From a virus, in the IMG/VR virus record IMGVR_UViG_3300028299_000002, positions 26,581 to 90,580 of that record: 64,000 nucleotides of DNA; one strand, 5' to 3'. Made by a program: the position numbers and the translations under genes. Positions 1 to 8,898 of this stretch are shown in pieces. Numbering within the stretch: the stretch's first letter is position 1; each line of letters starts with the position of its first letter. The notes under the pieces are model-generated. The model had not been told where the DNA came from, ran no database searches, and was given only the letters and a program-made list of their open reading frames with translations.

Positions 1-808
1 AATCAAGCATAGTGATTTGTGGTAGAATTATCCAATTATCATTCAAATACTTTTTAACGTATGCTTTTTGCGCTGTCGATAGATACGTGCAACTTCTGGT
101 AATCGTATAGATATTGATAATATTTTCACCAATTGCTTTTTCAACAAAAACCCGGTTTATATCCGAAATGGCCTCCTTACATGCTTCACGAACAAAAGCC
201 TCAGTAGATTTATTAAGAATGCTAATCTGGTTTTTGATCCGGTATCGATATTCTTCATCACTTTCAATGTCTGTACCGTAATAAGCCGGTAATGGATTGG
301 AAACGCTATCAACCCCAACAATCGCAACAACCAATTTATTGACCGTATTTTCAGCCACATTGGTAGCGGCTCCGGTTGCCGTACAATTAGCAAGTACCGA
401 TGCTCCCAATGCCTCACTTCCAAATGTATAACCACCATCCGTATTGATTGTTATTTCGTTCTGTGTTTCAAATACATAGCCATGATCACCGGTTATTTGT
501 GTTTTTTCCGGTATAACTGTCGTATTTATACCCTGAAAGACCAATAATACCTGAGAAGCCGATGTACTTAACCGCGCAATTCCTCTATTTAACCCGTATA
601 TATCCAAATCATCATCAGACGATGTACTAAGAAACAGGTTTTTTATTTTCTGGCCGTAATCATACCACAATTCGGCCAATCTACGGGCAATAGAAATAAA
701 CAATGCTCTGATCACACTGCCCGATCCAAAATAGGTTACTGTATCCTGGGCAACGGTAAAATCCTGTATTAACTCTTTTTCAATATCTTTTTCGGTTTTG
801 ATTGACAT
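1..808 (-). CDS. Baseplate J-like wedge protein (3' end outside window)
   Basis: The reading frame is open from the ATG at 808 to the window edge, about 269 residues, so the C-terminus is missing. It begins MSIKTEKDIEKEL. It then shows the usual start of a P2 gpJ / Mu gp47-type baseplate protein: an N-terminal helical part with DLDIYGLNRG near residue 72, then a beta part with VIPEKTQITG near residue 101. The family builds the wedge ring around the tail hub and passes the contraction signal to the sheath. It follows the 83-aa wedge candidate with a 9-nt gap, the normal gp25/W then J order. Call is from fold-typical sequence and order; I ran no profile search. Confidence 0.75.
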   Translation of the reverse strand, partial: MSIKTEKDIEKELIQDFTVAQDTVTYFGSGSVIRALFISIARRLAELWYDYGQKIKNLFLSTSSDDDLDIYGLNRGIARLSTSASQVLLVFQGINTTVIPEKTQITGDHGYVFETQNEITINTDGGYTFGSEALGASVLANCTATGAATNVAENTVNKLVVAIVGVDSVSNPLPAYYGTDIESDEEYRYRIKNQISILNKSTEAFVREACKEAISDINRVFVEKAIGENIINIYTITRSCTYLSTAQKAYVKKYLNDNWIILPQITMLD

Positions 809-817
809 CTTTTGCCC

Positions 818-1069
818 CTATACTTCAATTATTTCGTTTGAATTGACCGCCCGGATTTCCGAAGATACACTATAAGATTCATCGTCTTCGGTAATTTCAA
901 TATTTATGATCTCTGAAATACGCTGATCATTTGAATAGGCCGCCGATAATCTTGCTTTGATTACCGATGGAATAATCTCCGGCTCATAACCTCCGGTCAT
1001 AATTTCCTCTAATATAGGAAGTGTGTAATTTTGAATACTCTGTTTTAATGTATCGGTATATTCACTCAT
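818..1069 (-). CDS. Small baseplate protein, gp25/W-like candidate
   Basis: An 83-aa acidic protein whose ATG overlaps the stop of the upstream gene (ATGA), so translation is probably coupled. The sequence runs through a helical N-terminus and then RISEIINIEITEDD, a beta-rich end like that of gp25/lysozyme-like wedge proteins. The main support is position: these proteins lie immediately upstream of the J-like gene in many contractile-tail phages. It is shorter than typical gp25 (about 110-130 aa), and no catalytic lysozyme residues can be assigned. Confidence 0.45.
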   Translation of the reverse strand: MSEYTDTLKQSIQNYTLPILEEIMTGGYEPEIIPSVIKARLSAAYSNDQRISEIINIEITEDDESYSVSSEIRAVNSNEIIEV

Positions 1070-1617
1070 GGTTTCCCAACGACTTTTATATCACCATTAT
1101 AGCTTGCAACTAATTTATTCTCCAAATCTAATCCCATGGCCATCTCACCATCCTGACTACCCATTACAGACAAGTTGACATTTGAAATATCATACATTCT
1201 GGATATCGGAATATTGATCACCAGTCCGCCAACTACCTCATCACTTTTCAAGTCATTGACTCTTAATATTTCCATCCAATCGGTATCAAAATATTCTGCA
1301 ATGGTTTGTATATCCTCATATTCTTTAACCGTATAAGGTGCCGTTACCTGTAAATAATAATCCTCACCATTTCCAACCGCTTCAAGATATTCCAACCATC
1401 GTTGACGTGTCAGCCGGGCAAACTTCGGAGCATTTTTAAGCATTTTAAGGTTTGCAAGTATGGTCAATGTCCCGTTTATTTCATCATCATAATCCGTTAC
1501 GGATGTAAACTGATCAATATCGACCTCTGTTTGTGTTGATTTCTTATATAAATAATCGTTATACAATTGTTCAAATAATCCGATGAGTTCATTTAATAAT
1601 CCGAAATAGTCTTCCAT
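1066..1617 (-). CDS. Baseplate-associated protein with LysM-like C-terminal domain
   Basis: 183 aa starting at the ATG (MEDYFGLLN) just after the preceding stop (TAATATGG). A longer frame reaches back 15 codons into the upstream gene and is less likely. The first 90 residues look helical. Around residues 110-150, VKEYEDIQTIAEYF followed by DWMEILRVNDL and VINIP matches the pattern of a LysM-like peptidoglycan or tail-hub domain. Such proteins (P2 gpX, Mu gp43-like) usually sit at the tail tip next to the hub and may contact the cell wall. Its place between hub and wedge genes supports this. Confidence 0.5.
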   Translation of the reverse strand: MEDYFGLLNELIGLFEQLYNDYLYKKSTQTEVDIDQFTSVTDYDDEINGTLTILANLKMLKNAPKFARLTRQRWLEYLEAVGNGEDYYLQVTAPYTVKEYEDIQTIAEYFDTDWMEILRVNDLKSDEVVGGLVINIPISRMYDISNVNLSVMGSQDGEMAMGLDLENKLVASYNGDIKVVGKP

Positions 1618-1618
1618 A

Positions 1619-2350
1619 TTAGGCCCTGAATATTGTTTTGAATTTTTCCCAAACCGGATCAATCTGGGTTTTGAATCTTTCTTGAATCGCCATAGTGCCC
1701 ATTATCTGATCTATAGCCAATGCCGCATTTCTTATATCCAATGTTTTCTGCAATATATCATCAACAACACCGCCCAACGGTTTTCCTATGGCTTGCATCC
1801 GTAAATCATAACGTGGTAAATTGGACTGAGAACGTGCCGATTCACTGATATCAAAGCTTGTCGGATCAATCAACCAGACTTCGCTATTAATGAAATCGTA
1901 CATAGTCAATACGTATACTTCAGTATCAGATAATTTATACTTACCCAATAAGGCATTTTTAATTTTGTAATTGAATTCATTGGTGTAAGGAATCTTTTTA
2001 GTTTCGACTTTATGATATTGTTTAATGATCAGTTCTTTGAATAATTGTAACCTGGTAAGACCATCAAAATACATCAGCCCCCGGCGTTCTTTTCCGAATG
2101 TCCCGGACATCTTTATTTTGGGTAATCCCATCGGGAATTTATCTAAAAACCCACCTTCCATTGTCTGTGTAAATTTATTTCTTGATGGATAGGTATAATT
2201 GATTTCGGTCGGTAAAGTATATAGCAATGTCGCATACAGAAATGTATTTTCACCCTTTTCATTATCATATTTTGAAAATTCAAAAAAGATAATATTCGAT
2301 AAGTCCCGGAGAACCGTTGCTATATTTCCCAATACCGAAGTATAACTCAT
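1619..2350 (-). CDS. Tail/baseplate structural protein, unrecognised family
   Basis: 243 aa. I do not recognise a family with certainty. The N-terminus has a hydrophobic amphipathic stretch (TVLRDLSNIIFFEF). The centre is rich in aromatic and basic residues, with DVSG-type beta segments (KIKMSGTFGKERRGL). The last 50 residues look helical (ILQKTLDIRNAALAIDQI). Its start overlaps the stop of the 108-aa gene by 4 nt, and it precedes the LysM-like protein, so it belongs to the hub/baseplate translation unit. A role at the tail tip is inferred from position only. Confidence 0.5.
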   Translation of the reverse strand: MSYTSVLGNIATVLRDLSNIIFFEFSKYDNEKGENTFLYATLLYTLPTEINYTYPSRNKFTQTMEGGFLDKFPMGLPKIKMSGTFGKERRGLMYFDGLTRLQLFKELIIKQYHKVETKKIPYTNEFNYKIKNALLGKYKLSDTEVYVLTMYDFINSEVWLIDPTSFDISESARSQSNLPRYDLRMQAIGKPLGGVVDDILQKTLDIRNAALAIDQIMGTMAIQERFKTQIDPVWEKFKTIFRA

Positions 2351-2673
2351 TGAATCAATCCTGTTCCATCATTGTTTTGTGTCGCATTATCGGCCAATCC
2401 ACCGGCAGTTATCGCTTTCCAAGCCAACTGCAATACAGCCCCACCGTCCATTGGTACAGGTACACCGGCACCGAAGATGTCCGCCAAACTCATATCCAAA
2501 GTAACTTTCAACCCATTTATTTCCATATTATTTACTAAATGTGCCACGATTGCCGTACCTATCTTTTCCCATGTAGTTTTAACCGCATCCTTTGTGGCCG
2601 CATCGGGCAATGTGCTATCCAGACCCAAAGCAGCGTATATTTCATCTCCCAAACCATTTCCATTTAAAGCCAT
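2347..2673 (-). CDS. Small baseplate-region protein, unknown
   Basis: 108 aa from the ATG of MALNGNGLGDEIY. An upstream in-frame ATG inside the spike gene would add 18 residues and is unlikely. The composition is typical of small phage structural proteins, with two helical segments and a Gly/Pro-rich stretch (FGAGVPVPMDGG). It lies directly downstream of the gpV-like spike gene, where contractile phages often place spike-tip (PAAR-type) or hub-plug proteins, but I see no PAAR zinc ligands. Function unknown. Confidence 0.5.
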   Translation of the reverse strand: MALNGNGLGDEIYAALGLDSTLPDAATKDAVKTTWEKIGTAIVAHLVNNMEINGLKVTLDMSLADIFGAGVPVPMDGGAVLQLAWKAITAGGLADNATQNNDGTGLIQ

Positions 2674-2675
2674 AT

Positions 2676-3680
2676 TTATGCCTTTACATCTGCTGACGTT
2701 GAATGTGGAGCTCCGGTAAATAAGCAAGCCGGAAAGTTATTGATTGCTATGGCCGCCGCTTTCCCCAGATTCAGCATCGTTTTTGGTAAACAACTCAATG
2801 TTGCACCCTTGAATTCGATGATATTACCGTCCTTATCCTCTAATTTTATCCCATCGGCACTGTTCGTATAAGTATTGCCGTTTACGTCGGTGAATACAGT
2901 ACCATCTTTGGTACTATTGTATTTATTTCCGTGTTTATCTTCAATCGATATGGATTCCTCACCATCAGTATTATCGATAACTATTTTATTCCCGTTCGCC
3001 ACTCCCTCATCGTCGGTATTGATCAGACTAAGTTTGCCATTGAAATTAACATTTATATTACCGTTTGTCTGGCCGTCATTTCCCTTTAGGTTTAATGTAA
3101 TATTCCCGGTACCGGTCATTTCGGCTATTTCGGCAATATCTAGGACAATCTCTCCATCCTTGCCGATTGTCAATTTACATGATCCTCGTTCTTCCTGTGG
3201 ATCACGTTCATTTTCTATATCTTCATAGGTGGTGATGGTTTTCTCGAAATTACCGGATTTGTCTTCAGTCAGTTCTATTTTACGCTTAATGTTTTCTTTG
3301 ATCAGATGCCTTGCTTCCTGCATATCCAGAAAACCGGCGAATTCTGACCGGTATTTATCACCGAATAGATTCAACTGTGATATTGATCCGAATATTACAG
3401 GAAAGTTTACCCTGCCGCCTATAAAACCAAATAATACAATATCACCCTCTTTGGGTTCTGTTTTCCCGGTTGTTTCTTTAATTGTTTCGGTACTATCCTC
3501 CCAGATACGCGGATATTCAACATCACCTTCCTGGCCATTGAAATATTTATTTATAAATGACAGTGATTTTACGGGATAAACATTTTGCGATTCGTCGATC
3601 ATATAGACATTATTATTGTTTTTAAATATTCTGCCGATATGCAGACTGAATGTATTAACGCCCTGTTTATTTTTTACCAT
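2676..3680 (-). CDS. Baseplate spike protein, gpV-like with beta-helical repeats
   Basis: 334 aa. Residues 1-110 resemble the OB-fold of gpV/gp5-type central spikes: a GDIVLFGFIGGRVNFPVIFG segment, the usual 'value of G..N.PVI.G' strand. Residues 150-300 are a run of short Asn/Asp/Gly-rich repeats (DKHGNKYNSTKDG, DVNGNTYTNSADG, DKDGNIIEFKG), which in this family fold as an intertwined trimeric beta-helix that pierces the outer membrane. The gene overlaps the hub gene by 7 nt. It should form the membrane-piercing needle under the tail tube. Confidence 0.75.
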   Translation of the reverse strand: MVKNKQGVNTFSLHIGRIFKNNNNVYMIDESQNVYPVKSLSFINKYFNGQEGDVEYPRIWEDSTETIKETTGKTEPKEGDIVLFGFIGGRVNFPVIFGSISQLNLFGDKYRSEFAGFLDMQEARHLIKENIKRKIELTEDKSGNFEKTITTYEDIENERDPQEERGSCKLTIGKDGEIVLDIAEIAEMTGTGNITLNLKGNDGQTNGNINVNFNGKLSLINTDDEGVANGNKIVIDNTDGEESISIEDKHGNKYNSTKDGTVFTDVNGNTYTNSADGIKLEDKDGNIIEFKGATLSCLPKTMLNLGKAAAIAINNFPACLFTGAPHSTSADVKA

Positions 3681-5311
3681 TCTTCAAACTGACTCATTTT
3701 TTTGTATAAATTCTCTACGTTATTCGATATATATTCCAGCGTCCGTTTTCTCTCATCGATATATTCTGCCAGTATTTTCTTGTTCAATCCCCGGTCTAAA
3801 GTAAGAGTAGTTATATAAGCCGATCCGATTTCCCACCGGTTTTTTACACCCGTAACATAGAATTCGTATCCGTCGCCAACCGTTATGTCTTCAATAGTGT
3901 ATGATTTCTCTTTAGATATATACTCACGTTTATACCAGGGTAGATAAATTTTATCACCAATATGAATGTCCTCACGTCCCCGGATTACAATAGTCCCTTC
4001 TTCAAATATCGGGCAATAGATATTCCAGTTTTTCAGGCGATCACGACATTCGATAAATAGTTGGTCGATAATATCAACATGCCCGGCGTATGTTACATGA
4101 ACATCAGATTCAATTTTTTTAAATCCGTACCTGAGCATATTATAAAGATCAACCGCCGACCGGTTTAGAGTAAAGCCGTATAATTCGTTAAAATCGTTTA
4201 AGGCTCCCGGCGTGATCCTGAAAACACTATAAGCCCGGTTTTTACTCCGATGTAAATTTAATTCGATTATTTCTGTTTTTTCAATAACATGGTAATCTTT
4301 ATCACTAACAAAGGTTTTTAGATTATCCCAACAAAAAGGATCGTCATTCGCAATTATCTGTTGATTAACGGAATCGCCAACCCGGTCAAATGGTTTAGGC
4401 CGCACCCGCAAATAACTCACACCGTCCTTTGTATCTACCATCAATTCATTGAAATCAGCATCCAATACCTGGCGGATGAAATTCAGTAAATTACCCTGAT
4501 AGCTGCTTAAAGCGGCTGTCTGCATACAGACATATTCAGGACGTTGTACCACATAATCCTGGTAATTGATCAGGTTGTGGACCAGTGTTTTTTCAGTTTC
4601 ACCCTTCGGAGCAATATAAACAAGATTCCGAATAGATGTTGTATTGTCCATGATGAATTTTATCGCATCGATAACCGGAGCGTCCATGAAAGAGAATACC
4701 GGCGCAGCTGTAGAAAATACCGGCCCGATTCCTACCAAACATTCCGGTGTAAAACAAGGGTGCCTGCCCCTCAGTTTTTCGGCAATATCTTTTTCTATTC
4801 CGTTATATGCCGGAGATATGAAATAATTTTTACCTATTTTTGATGTTTCACCTTCAAGTCCGGCAGGGACACCGTTTTCTTTTGGTTGCAGAAAGATTTC
4901 ACGAATATTGATCAGATCGTCGTCTAATAATAATGACCCAAAATCACGACCGGAGATAGAAACTGTCCGGGATGGGTTTTCATCAGAATATTTATTGGAC
5001 TTTTGGGGGACATCTACTATTCCTAAGAATTGTGAACCTTTATCCTTGCCCTTTTCGTCTTTATTGCCAGCCGTATCAAATGTGATCCCGATTACGTCCT
5101 GTGGATCGAACCGATCATAAAACCAATCACTATTTTTACCAAACATCCCCTCATTGGGTCTTAATTGGATAGTAAATGTTCCGGCAATGTCATTGACGCT
5201 TTTGTTTGTTTCGACAGATAACAATGAGTTGGTAATATCCTTACCAACAAAGAAATCATTCCACATCTGAATTCGTGGTCTAATGGATCTGATTTTATAT
5301 TGTTCTACCAT
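3674..5311 (-). CDS. Baseplate hub protein (gpD / gp27-like candidate)
   Basis: 545 aa. It begins with a region reminiscent of late-control gpD hubs: IRPRIQMWNDFFVG, then VETNKSVNDIAGTFTIQL, then PQDVIGITFD and FLGIVDVPQ. These are the 'domain opening, strand, flow' motifs by which hub proteins trimerise under the tube. The C-terminus is charged and helical and may be coiled coil (TLEYISNNVENLYKKMSQF). It sits between the tape measure and the spike, the standard hub position. Larger than P2 gpD (about 390 aa), so an inserted domain near residues 150-330 is likely. Confidence 0.65.
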   Translation of the reverse strand: MVEQYKIRSIRPRIQMWNDFFVGKDITNSLLSVETNKSVNDIAGTFTIQLRPNEGMFGKNSDWFYDRFDPQDVIGITFDTAGNKDEKGKDKGSQFLGIVDVPQKSNKYSDENPSRTVSISGRDFGSLLLDDDLINIREIFLQPKENGVPAGLEGETSKIGKNYFISPAYNGIEKDIAEKLRGRHPCFTPECLVGIGPVFSTAAPVFSFMDAPVIDAIKFIMDNTTSIRNLVYIAPKGETEKTLVHNLINYQDYVVQRPEYVCMQTAALSSYQGNLLNFIRQVLDADFNELMVDTKDGVSYLRVRPKPFDRVGDSVNQQIIANDDPFCWDNLKTFVSDKDYHVIEKTEIIELNLHRSKNRAYSVFRITPGALNDFNELYGFTLNRSAVDLYNMLRYGFKKIESDVHVTYAGHVDIIDQLFIECRDRLKNWNIYCPIFEEGTIVIRGREDIHIGDKIYLPWYKREYISKEKSYTIEDITVGDGYEFYVTGVKNRWEIGSAYITTLTLDRGLNKKILAEYIDERKRTLEYISNNVENLYKKMSQFEEW

Positions 5312-5319
5312 AAATTATC

Positions 5320-7938
5320 CTAATTAGCATTGTCCCGTGGTGGTAAATAATCAGGCGGGGTTATTGTAACTTCTTTTGTAACCGGATTAACATGATAGCC
5401 AACCTTTTCACCGTCTATCGATATATTATAATTATTTGTAATGTTAGGTTGAGATGGTTTCATTATCTCTGTAAATGCTTGCAAATCTTTTGCCTCTCCG
5501 GTAGATTTAATCATCTTCCACCAATCGGCAAAACCACCCAAATACGATTTACTTTCCATGTTTGCTTTTGCGGTATATGCTTCGTCTTGCTTTTTCTGAA
5601 TCCGGTTAGCATCATCAAGGATTTGATTGTCTTTAATTATCGCTTTCTCTACATTTTTCAAATATCCAAGTGCGTCACTTTCTGTCATATTCCCATATTG
5701 AGACATCAAATATTCAACCGCTTTATTTTTGGATGTCCTGTATTCATAATTGCCAGAAGATGATACGTAGTCATGTGGACCCCGGCCCCTGACCATATTT
5801 CTGAATACGCCCATCGGATCATCGGCCCCAACAGTATTATCTTGCTCTTTTTGTTCGTCTTGCTTGGGGAATAGAGGATTAGCCAGCCACCCTAAATTCT
5901 TATCTACCCATTGAAGCGCGGGACTTTCCTTCTTCACCATTAAATCCTCTTGCTCTTTTTCCAGTGCTTTTATAGATGATTCTGCCAGATAATCTTTTTC
6001 ACCCTCTTTTTTACCCCTGGCCAATTCCTTTATTTTATCTATTTCCGTGATACGCTTATCTATCCCCTCCATCTCATTTTTTAATGGTTTTTTGTATTCA
6101 CCAAATATTTGGTCGAAAAGAGCCGCCTGTGATTCATACCCGTATTTTTCTCCAAATCTGGTTGCAATGGCATCAACACCTCTTGCTAGGCCGGTCATTA
6201 ATTCGATAACAGTAGGTCCGAATATGCCACCTATCGAATATTGCATACTCTCAATCTGCATTTTCCATCTTTCACCGGCAGATACCTTGCTCTTTCCCGC
6301 CCACAGTTCTGTAAATTCCGGGATTGTCAGCAGCGTTTTCATATCTTTTTCACCAAGTCCCGTAAATCCCTTCTTTGTTTCTCCTTGCTCGTTTACAAAT
6401 TCGCCGTATTTCAACCCTTTCGCTTCTAATTCTTCTTTTCTTTTGGCTTTTAGTTCGCCTGTTTCCAGGTTCCATGTACCGGCTTTCAGCCCCGCTTCCA
6501 TTTTAAACATCTGTTCTATCTCTACAGCGCTCATATTGGGCATTGCGGCTTTCATAGCCGCCATTCCTCTTGCGCCGCCGCCAAACATATCCTGGAAGCT
6601 TTTAATAAGCCCCATGATCAGTGGTTCGCCGCCCGGTTCGAGTGTGCCGAATGGTCCCTGTTCACGTACTTTCTTTAAACTCCACATTTGTTCCCAGCTC
6701 TTTGGTAATCCGATAGTCCGGTACAACATCAGGTTTGCCAAATCGCCGCCGCCGGTCATTCCCTCGTTCAGCCGTTGCATAAATGACAAACCCCTCTGTC
6801 CTCTCCCTCTGTCTGATCCGCCAAATACCATTGATGGGAACAGAATATTTCTGAATATGTCCTGTTCGTCAACTTTAATGAATGTTTTCTCCATTGTTTT
6901 GGTCAAGTCTATCGCGGTATCTATAAATTCCGTCATACGGCCTTCACGCATATTCATCATCCGTGCCATTGCCGTAAATTGAGTTAGAAAATACTTGTCT
7001 TGACCCTCTTGCGCTCCCGGCTTAACTCCTTCACCACCCCATCGTTGTATTTCCCTCATTTGCAAAGCGGCTGGTCCAACCCCCATCGCTCTCCCCCAGT
7101 CAAGAAATTTACGCATTCCGGTTTCTTCAAATTTGTCTTTGTCTATCTTGCCGCTTATTGATGTGAGGGTCTCAATAAAAGCCAGTGATTCCGATTTGGT
7201 ATATCCAAACGCCTTGCCGATTCCCATCAAGTCTTCTACGCTTTTCTTACTCATATCGTCCAGTGATGCACCCGTTTTTACAATGGCGGTATCAACTTCT
7301 GCCCATTTCTTCATAGCCTGAACAGCTACGGCGACAATTGATCCTCCGACAACCACACCCAAAGCTTGCTTACCATATTGTTTTATTGTCTGCCCCGCAC
7401 CACCCAATCCGGCACGTTTCGCTTGTTCGTCCTGGGTTTGCAAATCTTTCTGTAATTTATTGAGATGAGCATCTTCTAAATCAAGCTTGGCCTTATTGTA
7501 CTTTTCAAGATATGCCAATCCTTTTTCAACTTCTTTGATATGGTCTTTTTCGGCATTCGTCAATGCTCTTTTATTTTTCAGTTGATCCAGGTACATCCGG
7601 GCAGTTTGCTCCATTGATCCGTAATCATCCGCTTTAATTTTCTGTAATTGCTTTAATTCTTTGATTTTTGTCCGAATATCATCTATTTCGCCCTTAGCCT
7701 GTTTTCGCTCTTTATCTGATATACCAGGCTGCTGTATCTTCTTCTGTAGTTTATCAATTTCCTGCGCTAGGTTATTTACATCCGTACCGGCACTATCCTT
7801 TAACGAATCCACAAGTTGACGTACTTGTGATGATACACGCTTAGATGCTCCGCCAAAATTCTCGAGCTTTCTGGCGGCCGCGTCAACCTCCGATAAATTC
7901 GCTCGTGCCCTGATGTGGATTCCAATCTCGTCGCTCAT
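5320..7938 (-). CDS. Tail tape measure protein
   Basis: 872 aa. The N-terminal 200 residues are highly charged coiled coil (RKLENFGGASKRVSSQVRQL and following). Next comes a glycine-rich hydrophobic stretch near residue 190 (GVVVGGSIVAVAVQAM) that could insert in the host membrane, then an Ala/Gly/Met-rich central part. The C-terminus has TNNYNISIDGEKVGYHV, a common end of tape measures. The family sets tail length and is ejected with DNA. It lies between the frameshifted tail chaperone and the hub, the canonical position. Its ATG overlaps the stop of the upstream 36-aa ORF. Confidence 0.85.
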   Translation of the reverse strand: MSDEIGIHIRARANLSEVDAAARKLENFGGASKRVSSQVRQLVDSLKDSAGTDVNNLAQEIDKLQKKIQQPGISDKERKQAKGEIDDIRTKIKELKQLQKIKADDYGSMEQTARMYLDQLKNKRALTNAEKDHIKEVEKGLAYLEKYNKAKLDLEDAHLNKLQKDLQTQDEQAKRAGLGGAGQTIKQYGKQALGVVVGGSIVAVAVQAMKKWAEVDTAIVKTGASLDDMSKKSVEDLMGIGKAFGYTKSESLAFIETLTSISGKIDKDKFEETGMRKFLDWGRAMGVGPAALQMREIQRWGGEGVKPGAQEGQDKYFLTQFTAMARMMNMREGRMTEFIDTAIDLTKTMEKTFIKVDEQDIFRNILFPSMVFGGSDRGRGQRGLSFMQRLNEGMTGGGDLANLMLYRTIGLPKSWEQMWSLKKVREQGPFGTLEPGGEPLIMGLIKSFQDMFGGGARGMAAMKAAMPNMSAVEIEQMFKMEAGLKAGTWNLETGELKAKRKEELEAKGLKYGEFVNEQGETKKGFTGLGEKDMKTLLTIPEFTELWAGKSKVSAGERWKMQIESMQYSIGGIFGPTVIELMTGLARGVDAIATRFGEKYGYESQAALFDQIFGEYKKPLKNEMEGIDKRITEIDKIKELARGKKEGEKDYLAESSIKALEKEQEDLMVKKESPALQWVDKNLGWLANPLFPKQDEQKEQDNTVGADDPMGVFRNMVRGRGPHDYVSSSGNYEYRTSKNKAVEYLMSQYGNMTESDALGYLKNVEKAIIKDNQILDDANRIQKKQDEAYTAKANMESKSYLGGFADWWKMIKSTGEAKDLQAFTEIMKPSQPNITNNYNISIDGEKVGYHVNPVTKEVTITPPDYLPPRDNAN

Positions 7939-8045
7939 GCACCCCCCACTAATAAAACACCTGAATATACCGTCAATTTTAAAGCCTGTGAAGCGATCTT
8001 AGGCTTATCCGTACATTGCCATTCATTTACTATTAAATCACGCAT
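7935..8045 (-). CDS. 36-aa ORF coupled to the tape measure gene
   Basis: A short frame starting MRDLIVNEW and ending VLLVGGA. Its ATG lies inside the end of the tail chaperone extension. Its TGA overlaps the ATG of the tape measure (ATGA). The double overlap in a tightly packed tail operon supports real translation, perhaps only to couple ribosomes onto the tape measure start. The last 12 residues are hydrophobic. No family recognised. Confidence 0.4.
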   Translation of the reverse strand: MRDLIVNEWQCTDKPKIASQALKLTVYSGVLLVGGA

Positions 8046-8412
8046 CAGGCTTCTTATCCGTATTTTTTAATGTAATTGTTTTACCTGGTAGTTTAATTGC
8101 CTGCTGACCATGTTTTATCGTATGCTGTGCTTGCCATTCAGCAAATTTGTCCGGGTTACTCATCTCGTTTTCCCATTCCTCTTGTGCCTTTTTACCCGTT
8201 CTTTCTTTCTCATTGTCAACAGCCGCAAGATGTATCAAATAATCATCCAATATGTCGGTCATCGTGGCTTGGGCATAACGTGGATCAGTGCTTGAATATT
8301 CGTAGAACTGTTTCCACCAACCCTTTATCGAATTATCAAATTTTTTATACTCTGACCATTTTGGAAGTGAATCACGTTCTGAACCTTGTGAGTTTATTAT
8401 TTCATAGATCAG
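8038..8412 (-). CDS. Tail assembly chaperone, -1 frameshift extension
   Basis: This frame is open from the slippery A-run (8414-8422) down to 8038 and has no good start of its own near the run. It encodes about 124 residues beginning KLIYEIINSQGSERD, rich in Trp and charged residues, ending NTDKKPDA. An internal ATG (8262) gives only 74 aa. By analogy with lambda G/GT and P2 E/E', it should be made as a fusion with the 155-aa protein (about 279 aa in total) and bind the tape measure before tail assembly. Confidence 0.7.
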   Translation of the reverse strand: MIYEIINSQGSERDSLPKWSEYKKFDNSIKGWWKQFYEYSSTDPRYAQATMTDILDDYLIHLAAVDNEKERTGKKAQEEWENEMSNPDKFAEWQAQHTIKHGQQAIKLPGKTITLKNTDKKPDA

Positions 8413-8876
8413 CTTTTTTTTTGCTCGACAGGTTCTATGGCCTTGTTAAATTCAGCCATAATATTGAAAAACAAACTGTCTTTTGATTTGTCAATTTTTA
8501 AAAAATCAAATCCATCCGGGACACGTACTTTCAGAATGTTTAATTTGAATGGTTCTTCAATCAACCGGATTTCCCAAAATAGTCGTTTTGCAATGACCGC
8601 CTCATTACTGGCATCCATTTTATACAACTGGTTAAATTCGGCCTTTTCAGATTCATTCAATTCGGATTGTTCCCGGCTACCAAACTTATTTTTGAGAATT
8701 CTATCGACTGCCAATGATTGATAATGAAATGCGTCTTTCCTTATCTCATTCAGTTTATAGTCCATAAACTTGTCTATAATCATCTCAAGTTTGGTTTCTT
8801 CAACGTGAGTTAATTGGGATCGGAACTCGAAAGTCCCGACCCCATCTATGGTAAATTCAACGGTATTGTTCATCAT
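8409..8876 (-). CDS. Tail assembly chaperone (short form)
   Basis: 155 aa between the tail tube and tape measure genes. The sequence is helical and acidic, with YKLNEIRKDAFHYQ and IRLIEEPFKLNILKVRVP, and looks like a gp41/gpE-class chaperone. Its last codons lie in nine consecutive A residues (8414-8422), read here as CAA AAA AAA AGC TGA. A -1 slip on A_AAA_AAA enters the open downstream frame. This placement matches programmed frameshifting in almost all long-tailed phages. Confidence 0.75.
   Translation of the reverse strand: MMNNTVEFTIDGVGTFEFRSQLTHVEETKLEMIIDKFMDYKLNEIRKDAFHYQSLAVDRILKNKFGSREQSELNESEKAEFNQLYKMDASNEAVIAKRLFWEIRLIEEPFKLNILKVRVPDGFDFLKIDKSKDSLFFNIMAEFNKAIEPVEQKKS
8414..8422 (-). 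promoter_or_regulatory. Programmed -1 frameshift site (A9 slippery run)
   Basis: Nine A residues on the coding strand overlap the last sense codons of the short chaperone. The zero frame reaches TGA two codons later. The -1 frame stays open for about 124 codons. Slippery heptamer A_AAA_AAA. Confidence 0.7.
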
Positions 8877-8898
8877 CTGCCTCTACCGGTTTAATTGT

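Noticed and set aside
6047-6982. 311-codon plus-strand ORF
   Set aside because: It is the antisense shadow of the tape measure gene; Ser/Pro/Ile-rich translation, no family features.
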